Origin: Clostridium sp.
Lineage (GTDB): Bacteria; Bacillota; Clostridia; Clostridiales; Clostridiaceae
Direction of reading: 5' to 3'
DNA: 14,361 nt
Assembly: GCF_018372875.1 (NCBI RefSeq)
Contig: NZ_JAHAIF010000064.1
Span: 1-14,361 of the forward strand
The notes under the pieces are model-generated. The model searched no databases and had not been told where the DNA came from. It saw only the letters and a list, made by a program, of their open reading frames with translations. A program made the translations under genes and the position numbers. Of the stretch, positions 8,253 through 14,361 are shown piece by piece. The stretch's first letter is position 1. Each line of letters opens with the position of its first letter.

Positions 8253-8306
8253 GGGGTTGTATCAAAATAATAAATTATTTTGATACAACCCCTTATTTGT
8301 TTTTGA
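8253..8306 (+). terminator. Strong intrinsic terminator after proC, possibly bidirectional
   Basis: A perfect 19-bp inverted repeat, 8253-8271 and 8274-8292, starts GGGGTTGTATCA and has only two bases between the arms. It is followed on the plus strand by a T-rich run to about 8306. On the minus strand the hairpin is followed by ACTTTTT, so it could also stop transcripts from the other side. It begins 9 nt after the proC stop. Confidence 0.85.
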
Positions 8307-8466
8307 ATAGAAACTTGTCATAAGTTTAGAGAGCCTCCACTCTTTTTTTAATGCATAGAAAAGTATAAAATTTCAATTGGATATAAATCAAAGGTATTAT
8401 TACATTTTTATATTAAAAAATATAAAATAAAGGATAGTAATTTTATAATTTTCTTACCTTTAATAC

Positions 8467-8546
8467 GGGTGGGGGGGATATTTGTTTTGATGTGACTTGG
8501 AGCTTGCGACGGAACAAGCAAAATAAATATCAGCTACACCTTTTTT
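8467..8546 (+). other. G-rich structured element ending in U6 (candidate small RNA, terminator or mobile remnant)
   Basis: Nested complementary segments are visible: GGTG (8468-8471) with CACC (8537-8540); a 12-bp stem 8477-8488 with 8520-8531, including one G·U; and GCTTG (8502-8506) with CAAGC (8515-8519) around the 8-nt loop CGACGGAA. A 13-nt bulge lies on the left side. Seven consecutive G at 8471-8477 and the local G/C content stand out from the surrounding A/T-rich DNA. TTTTTT (8541-8546) follows the last stem at once, as in an intrinsic terminator or the 3' end of a small RNA. TATAAT occurs at 8444-8449 but no matching -35 box is present. I do not recognise a known riboswitch class. 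Confidence 0.45.
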
Positions 8547-8600
8547 AAAAATTATATTATAAATGATTTATGGATTATAATTCCCTATAGATGTATTGTT

Positions 8601-8680
8601 ATAAATATATAAAGAAACAAATATATAAACAAATAAATATAAAAATATATAAAGAAACAAACATATAAACATATGAATAT
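8601..8680. repeat. Tandem duplication, two 40-bp units
   Basis: Bases 8601-8640 and 8641-8680 align without gaps and match at 36 of 40 positions. The shared core includes ATATATAAAGAAACAA. Both copies are almost purely A/T and lie next to the malic enzyme terminator. Replication slippage in low-complexity DNA is the simplest origin. Confidence 0.8.
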
Positions 8681-8690
8681 GCAATAAAAA

Positions 8691-8732
8691 AAGCTGGCAA
8701 TAGAGAAAATTTATTCTCTATTGCAACAGCTT
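8691..8732 (-). terminator. Intrinsic terminator of the malic enzyme gene
   Basis: AAGCTG (8691-8696) pairs with CAGCTT (8727-8732), and GCAATAGAGAA (8697-8707) pairs with TTCTCTATTGC (8714-8724): 17 bp with a 2-nt bulge and a 6-nt loop. Read on the minus strand, the hairpin lies 8 nt after the stop codon and is followed by a run of T. Confidence 0.88.
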
Positions 8733-8739
8733 CACATTT

Positions 8740-9912
8740 TTATATTTTATTTACGCCAGTTCTTATTGCAGCATTTTTTACTGCTTCAGCAACTAGGTTT
8801 TGCACGTTTAAGTCAAAAGCTTTAGGAATAATATTATCTGGTCTTAATTCATCATCACTAATAGCATTGGCAATAGCGTAAGCAGCCGCTACCTTCATCT
8901 CTTCATTTATTTCTTTTGCTCTAACATCTAATGCACCCCTAAATACGCCAGGGAAAGCCAAAACGTTATTTATTTGATTAGGATAATCTGATCTTCCTGT
9001 ACCAACAATTAATGCACCTGCTTCAATAGCATCTTCAGGAAAAATTTCAGGAGTAGGGTTAGCCATTGCAAACAATATAGAATCTTTATTCATTGAAGCA
9101 ACCATTTCCTTAGAAACGATATTTGGAGCAGATACACCTATAAATATATCAGCACCCTTCATTGCATTACTAAGAGAACCTGTTTCATTATTTGGATTTG
9201 TTATTTGTGCTAATTCTTTTAAAGCATTATTTTTTAAGTCAGCCTCCTTATGAATAATACCATTAATATCGCACATAACAATATTTTTTACTCCAGATGA
9301 TAATAAGAGTTTACAGATAGCAGTACCAGCAGAACCAGCACCATTAATTACAATTTTCAAATTTTCTAACTTCTTATTTACTATCTTTAGAGCATTTATA
9401 ATTCCTGATAAAACAACTATAGCAGTTCCGTGTTGATCATCATGAAAAACTGGAATATCTAATTTTTCCTTTAATCTTTTTTCAATTTCAAAACATCTAG
9501 GAGCAGATATGTCTTCAAGATTTATTCCCCCTAATGAAGGTGAAATTCTAACTATTGTATTTACAATTTCATCAACATCTTTTGTATCTAATACTATAGG
9601 AAATGCATCAACATCTCCAAACTCTTTAAATAGGATGGATTTTCCCTCCATTACAGGTAAAGAAGCTAGAGGACCAATATCACCTAAACCTAGTACAGCT
9701 GTACCATCAGATATTACAGCAACAGTATTCCACTTTCTAGTATATAGATAGGCTTTAGAGGGATTTTTATATATTTCTCTACATGGTTCAGCTACCCCTG
9801 GAGTATAAGCTAAACTAAGGTCCTGAGAATCTTTAATTGGAGTTCTTGAACATATTTCAAGTTTACCTCTTTTTTCTTCATGAAATTTTAAAGCTTTTTC
9901 GTATATTGTCAT
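8740..9912 (-). CDS. Malic enzyme (oxaloacetate-decarboxylating malate dehydrogenase)
   Basis: The enzyme converts L-malate plus NAD(P)+ to pyruvate, CO2 and NAD(P)H. The 390 residues match the short bacterial form without the C-terminal phosphotransacetylase-like domain of MaeB proteins. Visible motifs are SLAYTPGVAEPC with catalytic Tyr36, MEGKSILFKEFG with Lys91, metal-binding Glu133-Asp134 (NLEDISAPRCFEIE) and Asp158-Asp159 (FHDDQHGTA), the dinucleotide motif GAGSAGTAIC (191-200), and MANPTPEIFPEDA. Asp215 in CDINGII, near the end of the second Rossmann strand, is compatible with NAD+ preference, but cofactor choice is not certain. AAGGGGTG lies just before the start codon, and the gene has its own promoter (9970-9998) and terminator (8691-8732), so it is monocistronic. 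It is divergent from purA and convergent with proC. Confidence 0.94.
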   Translation of the reverse strand: MTIYEKALKFHEEKRGKLEICSRTPIKDSQDLSLAYTPGVAEPCREIYKNPSKAYLYTRKWNTVAVISDGTAVLGLGDIGPLASLPVMEGKSILFKEFGDVDAFPIVLDTKDVDEIVNTIVRISPSLGGINLEDISAPRCFEIEKRLKEKLDIPVFHDDQHGTAIVVLSGIINALKIVNKKLENLKIVINGAGSAGTAICKLLLSSGVKNIVMCDINGIIHKEADLKNNALKELAQITNPNNETGSLSNAMKGADIFIGVSAPNIVSKEMVASMNKDSILFAMANPTPEIFPEDAIEAGALIVGTGRSDYPNQINNVLAFPGVFRGALDVRAKEINEEMKVAAAYAIANAISDDELRPDNIIPKAFDLNVQNLVAEAVKNAAIRTGVNKI

Positions 9913-9969
9913 ATTAGCACCCCTTTTTATATATTAAATTCTAAAATAAGAAACTAATTTACTACTATT

Positions 9970-9998
9970 ATTATACGAATTATAACATTAGTTTGCAA
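9970..9998 (-). promoter_or_regulatory. Sigma-A promoter for malic enzyme
   Basis: On the minus strand TTGCAA (9993-9998) is followed after 17 nt by a perfect TATAAT (9970-9975). Transcription would start near 9963, giving a leader of about 50 nt. It lies back to back with the purA promoter, with 19 bp between their -35 boxes. Confidence 0.72.
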
Positions 9999-10017
9999 AA
10001 AAATATTCGAGTGGATA

Positions 10018-10046
10018 TTGACCTATGACAATCACTTTGTTAGTAT
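10018..10046 (+). promoter_or_regulatory. Sigma-A promoter for purA
   Basis: TTGACC (10018-10023) and TAGTAT (10041-10046) are 17 nt apart. The leader to the purA ATG would be only about 28 nt, too short for a purine riboswitch. Any purine control would need a DNA-binding regulator, and I see no obvious operator. Confidence 0.65.
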
Positions 10047-10056
10047 GTAGGAGTAG

Positions 10057-11367
<1,311 letters not shown>

Positions 11368-11382
11368 TTCCGAGTACTTTAC

Positions 11383-11411
11383 TTGACTTTATTTAGTGGA
11401 TAAAATATAAT
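11383..11411 (+). promoter_or_regulatory. Consensus sigma-A promoter for the DUF1858 gene
   Basis: TTGACT (11383-11388) and a perfect TATAAT (11406-11411) lie 17 nt apart, among the best promoters in the window. It starts 15 nt after the purA stop and gives a leader of about 40 nt. Confidence 0.8.
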
Positions 11412-11456
11412 TTTTTTATAATACTAAATATTAGAGAGTACAAAGAGGTGATAAAT

Positions 11457-11639
11457 ATGATAACTAAGGATATGACAATAGGTGAAGTTATAAAAGCTGA
11501 TTCAAGTAAGGCAGAAGTTTTAATGAGCTTTGGAATGGGTTGCGTTGGTTGTCCATCAGCACAAGCTGAAACAATTGAAGAAGCTGCTATGGTACATGGA
11601 ATAAACTTAAACGAATTAATGGAAGCATTAAATAAATAA
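11457..11639 (+). CDS. DUF1858 domain protein (possible redox disulfide protein)
   Basis: This 60-residue protein is a single DUF1858-type domain (PF08984/TIGR03980 by recall): [13 protein letters not shown], then [20 protein letters not shown] and a short C-terminal helix. Cys29 and Cys32 form a CxxC pair (CVGC) at the start of a helix. The family was named for association with hybrid-cluster proteins and a presumed redox-active disulfide; its biochemical role is not established, and no hybrid-cluster gene is in view. A GTG at 11448 is in frame but lies within the Shine-Dalgarno sequence AGAGGTG (11444-11450), so the ATG at 11457, six nt further, is preferred. The gene is monocistronic, with its own promoter and a terminator directly behind it, which suggests appreciable independent expression. 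Confidence 0.88.
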   Translation: MITKDMTIGEVIKADSSKAEVLMSFGMGCVGCPSAQAETIEEAAMVHGINLNELMEALNK

Positions 11640-11641
11640 TT

Positions 11642-11678
11642 AAAAGAGCGGATATTTTTATATTCGCTCTTTTTTTGT
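11642..11678 (+). terminator. Intrinsic terminator after the DUF1858 gene
   Basis: AAAAGAGCG (11642-11650) pairs with CGCTCTTTT (11665-11673). The stem continues inward through one G·U and ATAT/ATAT to a TTTT loop, giving 14 bp in all. A T run follows, and the hairpin begins 2 nt after the stop codon. Confidence 0.92.
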
Positions 11679-11753
11679 ATATTGAAATATTTATATAAAT
11701 ATAAGTTTATTGATATGAATATAGATAAGTATATGAATTAATAGAGGGATAGG

Positions 11754-12161
11754 ATGAATAAATTAGATAAGAATAAGGTAACGTTCTATTGTTTATTATT
11801 TGGAATTATGCTTGTGGGAGTTATATGTTTAACATTTGTTATAAAGAACTCTTTTATAACAGGAAAAAGAGTATGTAATGATTTAAGGGGGAAAGTTATA
11901 TACATAAGAGATAGAGAATACATTTTAGATAATGAAGCGACTTTTAAATTTAGCATAGAAAGTGTAAAGGAGATTGAATCCTATAAATTAAGGGAAATAC
12001 AAGGTGTATTAACAATACAAGAAGATGAAATAGAATACGAAGTAAGTATGAAAATAAAATACTTAAGATCAGAAGATAAGTGGGATATATTAAATATTAT
12101 CTACGATAGCACAAATATAAAAGGGAATAGTTTAAACACTATTCCCTACAGTATAACCTGA
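11754..12161 (+). CDS. Hypothetical single-pass membrane-anchored protein
   Basis: I do not recognise this 135-residue protein. It has a short basic N terminus (MNKLDKNK), one hydrophobic segment at about 10-30 (FYCLLFGIMLVGVICLTFVI), and then about 105 residues with alternating charged and hydrophobic stretches suggestive of a small beta-rich domain. By the positive-inside rule the C-terminal part would face outward. No lipobox or cleavage site is obvious, so a membrane anchor is more likely than secretion. GAGGGATAGG precedes the ATG at 11754. I see no convincing promoter in the 80 nt after the DUF1858 terminator. Its last 30 bp overlap the 3' end of the opposite-strand flavoprotein gene, so its final residues are encoded by DNA shared with that gene and a hairpin. 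Confidence 0.65.
   Translation: MNKLDKNKVTFYCLLFGIMLVGVICLTFVIKNSFITGKRVCNDLRGKVIYIRDREYILDNEATFKFSIESVKEIESYKLREIQGVLTIQEDEIEYEVSMKIKYLRSEDKWDILNIIYDSTNIKGNSLNTIPYSIT
12115..12147 (-). terminator. Hairpin terminator in the overlap of two convergent genes
   Basis: AGGGAATAGT (12122-12131) pairs perfectly with ACTATTCCCT (12138-12147) around a 6-nt loop. On the minus strand the T-rich TTTTATATTT follows, so it suits the flavoprotein gene, whose TAA stop (12132-12134) lies in the loop. On the plus strand no T run follows and the hairpin is inside the coding sequence of the 135-residue protein. Confidence 0.7.
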
Positions 12162-13367
12162 TGACCATGCCCATTGAAGATTAAATCCGCCACAATCACC
12201 ATTAACATCTAGTATCTCTCCACAAAAGAATAAACCTGGTATTATATTAGATTCTAATGTTTTAGGATTAACTTCTGTTGTATTTATGCCACCTACAGTT
12301 AATTGGGCATTATTGAAACCATTAGTATCTATACATTTAAATTTCCATTCCTTAAATCTAGATAGTAATTCATTTTTATCTTTCCAATCTAATTCATAAC
12401 AAGGAATATGAATATTATTTATTCCTGAATCCTTTAGTATTATAGGTATAAGTTTCTTATTTATAACCCCAATAAAAGAATTAGAAATAGTCCTATGACT
12501 AAACATATATAAGTGTCCCTCTAAAAAGTCCTTAGTTTCTTCAATTGATAATTTAGGCATCATATCAACACTTAATTCAACATTTTGATTATTATTCAAA
12601 GCTCTAGAAGCTATAGCAGAAAGTTGTAATATTGGAGGCCCTGATATTCCGTAATCAGTAAAGAGAACTTCACCAATATCTTCTCTAACTAATTTACCAT
12701 CAACATAGATAGATACCCTTCCATCAAACTTAATTCCAGATAGTGCTTTTAGGTGTGGATAGTCTAATTTTAGTTGTACAATACCAGGTACTGTACTTGT
12801 GATAGAATGTCCTAAGTCTTTTGCCAATCTATATCCTGAACCATCTGAACCTGTTTTTGGAGCAGATTTTCCTCCACAGGCTAAAATAACTTTTTTGCAT
12901 GTGAATAAAGTATACTCATCATTAGTTGTGGATAATTTAAAGTTTTTATTTTTGTGGATAGTTTTTACTTTGCAATTTGTATATAAAGGAATTTCCTTTT
13001 CTTCTATAGATAACTTTAAAAGATCTACTACAGATGAAGCCTGAAGAGAGGATGGATATAACTTTCCTTTTTCTAATTCAACTATAGGTAAACCTATAGA
13101 TAAAAATAAATTTTTAGTTTCTTCAACACCCAACTGCTCTAAACAGTCTATATAGAAATCTTTATTAGAACTATGATAAGTATCATAAGGAAAAGAAATT
13201 CTAGAATTAGAAATATTACATCTACCATTACCAGTAGTTAAAATTTTTTTCCCTATTCTATCTGTTGCCTCTATAATAGCAACATCCTTTCCTAGATCTT
13301 TTGCAATTATTGCGGCCATTAAACCAGAAGCTCCACCACCAACAATAATAATATCGTGATATATCAT
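12132..13367 (-). CDS. NAD(P)/FAD-dependent oxidoreductase, HI0933/BaiN family flavoprotein
   Basis: The 411-residue product has the family's usual length and markers: N-terminal FAD-binding GGGASG (10-15) with Glu33 in VAIIEATDRIGKK for the ribose, GNGRCN (46-51), the LACGGKSAPKTGSDGSG segment (about 162-178), and the C-terminal FAD contact GLFFCGEILDVNGDCGGFNL. These match the conserved YhiN/HI0933 (TIGR00275-like) family. Family members have been linked to bile-acid metabolism (BaiN in Clostridium scindens) and other roles, but for most the substrate is unknown; a bile-acid role should not be assumed because no bai genes are nearby. AAAAGGAG lies 11 nt upstream of the ATG. Upstream on the minus strand TTTAAT-N17-TAAAAT is a possible weak promoter. 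Confidence 0.9.
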   Translation of the reverse strand: MIYHDIIIVGGGASGLMAAIIAKDLGKDVAIIEATDRIGKKILTTGNGRCNISNSRISFPYDTYHSSNKDFYIDCLEQLGVEETKNLFLSIGLPIVELEKGKLYPSSLQASSVVDLLKLSIEEKEIPLYTNCKVKTIHKNKNFKLSTTNDEYTLFTCKKVILACGGKSAPKTGSDGSGYRLAKDLGHSITSTVPGIVQLKLDYPHLKALSGIKFDGRVSIYVDGKLVREDIGEVLFTDYGISGPPILQLSAIASRALNNNQNVELSVDMMPKLSIEETKDFLEGHLYMFSHRTISNSFIGVINKKLIPIILKDSGINNIHIPCYELDWKDKNELLSRFKEWKFKCIDTNGFNNAQLTVGGINTTEVNPKTLESNIIPGLFFCGEILDVNGDCGGFNLQWAWSSGYTVGNSV

Positions 13368-13461
13368 AAAACTTATGTCTCCTTTTTAAAAATATAATTA
13401 AATTTTAACATAGTAATATTACCTATTAAAGAGAGGAATAATACCATAAGAGGTGATTATT

Positions 13462-14055
13462 TTGAAGGTTAAAGTTATTGCAGAGGTTCAAGATAAAGAT
13501 AAAGAATTTAAAGTAAGAAGAATGAATGTAGATGAGATAGTAGTTAATTATCCCACAGGCACTGGATTAAAGTCTTATAAGCATGATGAAGTTGAGCTAA
13601 TTAGTGAGGGAGAGATAGATGATTTTTTAATAAATAATATTAATTTCCTAACTATAAAATTAAATAGAGGAATATCCATATTCTTCTATAAGGCTCTAAA
13701 AGAGTCTTTGGAAAATGAGATAGATGAAGAATTAAATGATTTAAATGTTTTAAGAGATAGATATAAAGTTAATAAGAGAGGTATATGGGAAAAGGAAATA
13801 ATTTGTGTAATAAATAACTCATTACCTATAAAAGTTATGGCATCAGGACAAAATTTTAAAAGAGATAACTATAGTATATTAATTACACCATTGGAAATAC
13901 AAGGATTCATTGAAGGGGCAAAAGAAGAAATAAATAAAATTAGAAAAGAAATAAAGCAAAAAGAAATTTTATTATCTAGATATGGAAAAGCCATAAATAA
14001 TATTAAAAAAAGAGAGAAAAATGAAGCTATTTACCTCTTATCGGACACGGAATAA
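13462..14055 (+). CDS. Hypothetical protein with charged coiled-coil-like C terminus
   Basis: I cannot assign this 197-residue soluble protein to a named family. The N-terminal part (about 1-50) looks like a small beta-rich module (MKVKVIAEVQ, VRRMNVDEIVVNYP). A mixed middle follows with KVNKRGIWEKEIICVINNSLPIKV (about 100-125), and a Lys/Glu-rich helix at about 143-187 probably forms a coiled coil. There is no signal peptide or membrane segment. The frame stays open to a GTG at 13453, but that GTG is within the Shine-Dalgarno AAGAGGTG (13448-13455). A TTG at 13462 sits exactly 6 nt behind it, the spacing used by three other genes here, so TTG is the likely start. It stands alone between the flavoprotein promoter region and the tRNA promoter. 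No clear terminator follows. Confidence 0.75.
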   Translation: MKVKVIAEVQDKDKEFKVRRMNVDEIVVNYPTGTGLKSYKHDEVELISEGEIDDFLINNINFLTIKLNRGISIFFYKALKESLENEIDEELNDLNVLRDRYKVNKRGIWEKEIICVINNSLPIKVMASGQNFKRDNYSILITPLEIQGFIEGAKEEINKIRKEIKQKEILLSRYGKAINNIKKREKNEAIYLLSDTE

Positions 14056-14097
14056 TGCGAGGTTTAAGAAAAATAAAAAGAAATTTAAAAAAATGTG

Positions 14098-14126
14098 TTG
14101 ACACATATAATGAATTTCTGTATTAT
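14098..14126 (+). promoter_or_regulatory. Consensus promoter of the tRNA cluster
   Basis: A perfect TTGACA (14098-14103) is followed after 17 nt by TATTAT (14121-14126). Transcription would start near 14133, leaving a leader of about 47 nt to be removed by RNase P before tRNA-Glu. The strength fits a stable-RNA promoter. Confidence 0.85.
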
Positions 14127-14179
14127 AGTCTATGTGGTCAGCGCAGAACACATTAGTGAGGATCACAAGGTAACAATTT

Positions 14180-14254
14180 GGCTCCTTGGTCAAGCGGTTA
14201 AGACACCACCCTTTCACGGTGGTAACAGGGGTTCGATTCCCCTAGGAGTCACCA
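14180..14254 (+). tRNA. tRNA-Glu (anticodon TTC)
   Basis: A complete cloverleaf is visible. The acceptor stem pairs GGCTCCT (14180-14186) with AGGAGTC (14244-14250), including one G·U. The anticodon stem CCACC/GGTGG holds loop CTTTCAC with anticodon TTC at 14213-14215. The T arm contains GGTTCGATTCC, and the CCA end is encoded at 14252-14254. The D arm contains GGTCAAGCGGTTAAGAC, as is usual for clostridial tRNA-Glu. Confidence 0.97.
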
Positions 14255-14262
14255 TTTTATTT

Positions 14263-14338
14263 GGGCGCATAGCTCAGCTGGGAGAGCACCTGCCTTACAA
14301 GCAGGGGGTCACAGGTTCGATCCCTGTTGTGCCCACCA
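14263..14338 (+). tRNA. tRNA-Val (anticodon TAC)
   Basis: The acceptor stem pairs GGGCGCA (14263-14269) with TGTGCCC (14328-14334). The D arm begins TAGCTCAGCTGGGAGAGC, and the anticodon stem CCTGC/GCAGG holds loop CTTACAA with anticodon TAC at 14296-14298. The T loop is GGTTCGATCC and CCA is encoded at 14336-14338. It lies 8 nt behind tRNA-Glu in the same transcript. Confidence 0.97.
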
Positions 14339-14345
14339 TAAATGC

Positions 14346-14361
14346 GGCTCAGTAGCTCAGT
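14346..14361 (+). tRNA. Third tRNA of the cluster, 5' end only
   Basis: After a 7-nt spacer the window ends in a tRNA start: a 7-nt acceptor strand GGCTCAG (14346-14352) followed by T8-A9 and the D-arm sequence GCTCAG. The anticodon lies outside the window, so the amino acid cannot be read. Glu-Val-Asp is a common clostridial order, which makes Asp a guess only. Confidence 0.75.

Larger units (their letters stand above)
8307..8690. other. Gene-free A+T-rich intergenic region
   Basis: No convincing coding frame occurs on either strand between the proC terminator and the malic enzyme terminator. The region holds a small hairpin (AAACTT 8311-8316 with AAGTTT 8322-8327), a long A/T stretch, the G-rich structured element at 8467-8546 and the 40-bp tandem duplication at 8601-8680. 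It separates two convergent transcription units. Confidence 0.7.

Noticed and set aside
8444..8449. TATAAT as a promoter for the structured element at 8467-8546.
   Set aside because: No acceptable -35 hexamer lies 16-18 nt upstream and no extended -10 is present; in DNA this A/T-rich the hexamer is expected by chance.
8601..8680. CRISPR array.
   Set aside because: The two units are directly adjacent with no spacers, are low-complexity A/T, and no cas genes are present.
12132..13367. Bile-acid reductase (baiN) assignment for the flavoprotein.
   Set aside because: The family match is clear, but most members have unknown substrates and no other bai gene is nearby.
14095..14355. 86-codon frame across the tRNA cluster.
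   Set aside because: It overlaps the tRNA promoter and two complete tRNA genes; its translation is simply tRNA sequence read as codons.

Overview
The window is a low-GC, gene-dense chromosomal segment that looks like Clostridium sensu stricto or a close relative. The evidence is strong A+T bias, gene content typical of this group (a LonC-type protease, a stand-alone MazG-like protein, a small DUF1858 protein, a ssb-rpsF-rpsR cluster followed by gdpP-rplI-dnaB), near-consensus sigma-A promoters with 17-nt spacers, and strong AGGAGGTG-type ribosome binding sites. LonC points to an endospore former. No CRISPR array, phage module, transposase, toxin or resistance gene is present.

Layout. 1-1313: a promoter and an S6:S18-binding leader drive rpsF-ssb-rpsR, which ends at two tandem intrinsic terminators. 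1361-8306: a new promoter precedes a tightly packed run of six plus-strand genes: MazG-like protein, gdpP (c-di-AMP phosphodiesterase), rplI (L9), lonC (Lon-family protease), dnaB (replicative helicase) and proC (proline synthesis). The run closes with a 19-bp perfect hairpin terminator. 8307-8690 has no gene; it holds a G-rich structured element ending in U6 and a 40-bp tandem duplication. 8691-9998: malic enzyme on the minus strand, with its own promoter and terminator. 10018-11367: divergently transcribed purA. 11383-11673: a monocistronic DUF1858 gene with a consensus promoter and terminator. 11754-13386: a small membrane-anchored protein of unknown function that overlaps tail to tail with a minus-strand flavoprotein of the HI0933/BaiN family. 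13462-14055: a conserved-looking protein of unknown function. 14098-14361: a consensus promoter and a tRNA cluster (Glu-TTC, Val-TAC, then a third tRNA cut by the window edge).

How the genes relate. Most of the window is housekeeping: translation (S6, S18, L9, tRNAs), replication (SSB, DnaB), nucleotide and second-messenger metabolism (PurA, GdpP, probably the MazG-like protein), central carbon and amino-acid metabolism (malic enzyme, ProC) and protein quality control or sporulation (LonC). I see no clearly new system. The least explained parts are the structured intergenic element at 8467-8546, the adjacent 40-bp repeat, and the two unknown proteins at 11754-12161 and 13462-14055.

Start sites: for four genes (MazG-like, rplI, purA, DUF1858) and the unknown protein at 13462, the longest open frame begins upstream of the start I favour, usually because the GTG inside the Shine-Dalgarno sequence is in frame. 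The coordinates given here use the start correctly spaced from the ribosome binding site. Bases 1-114 contain only a short open frame entering from the left edge with no recognisable product.
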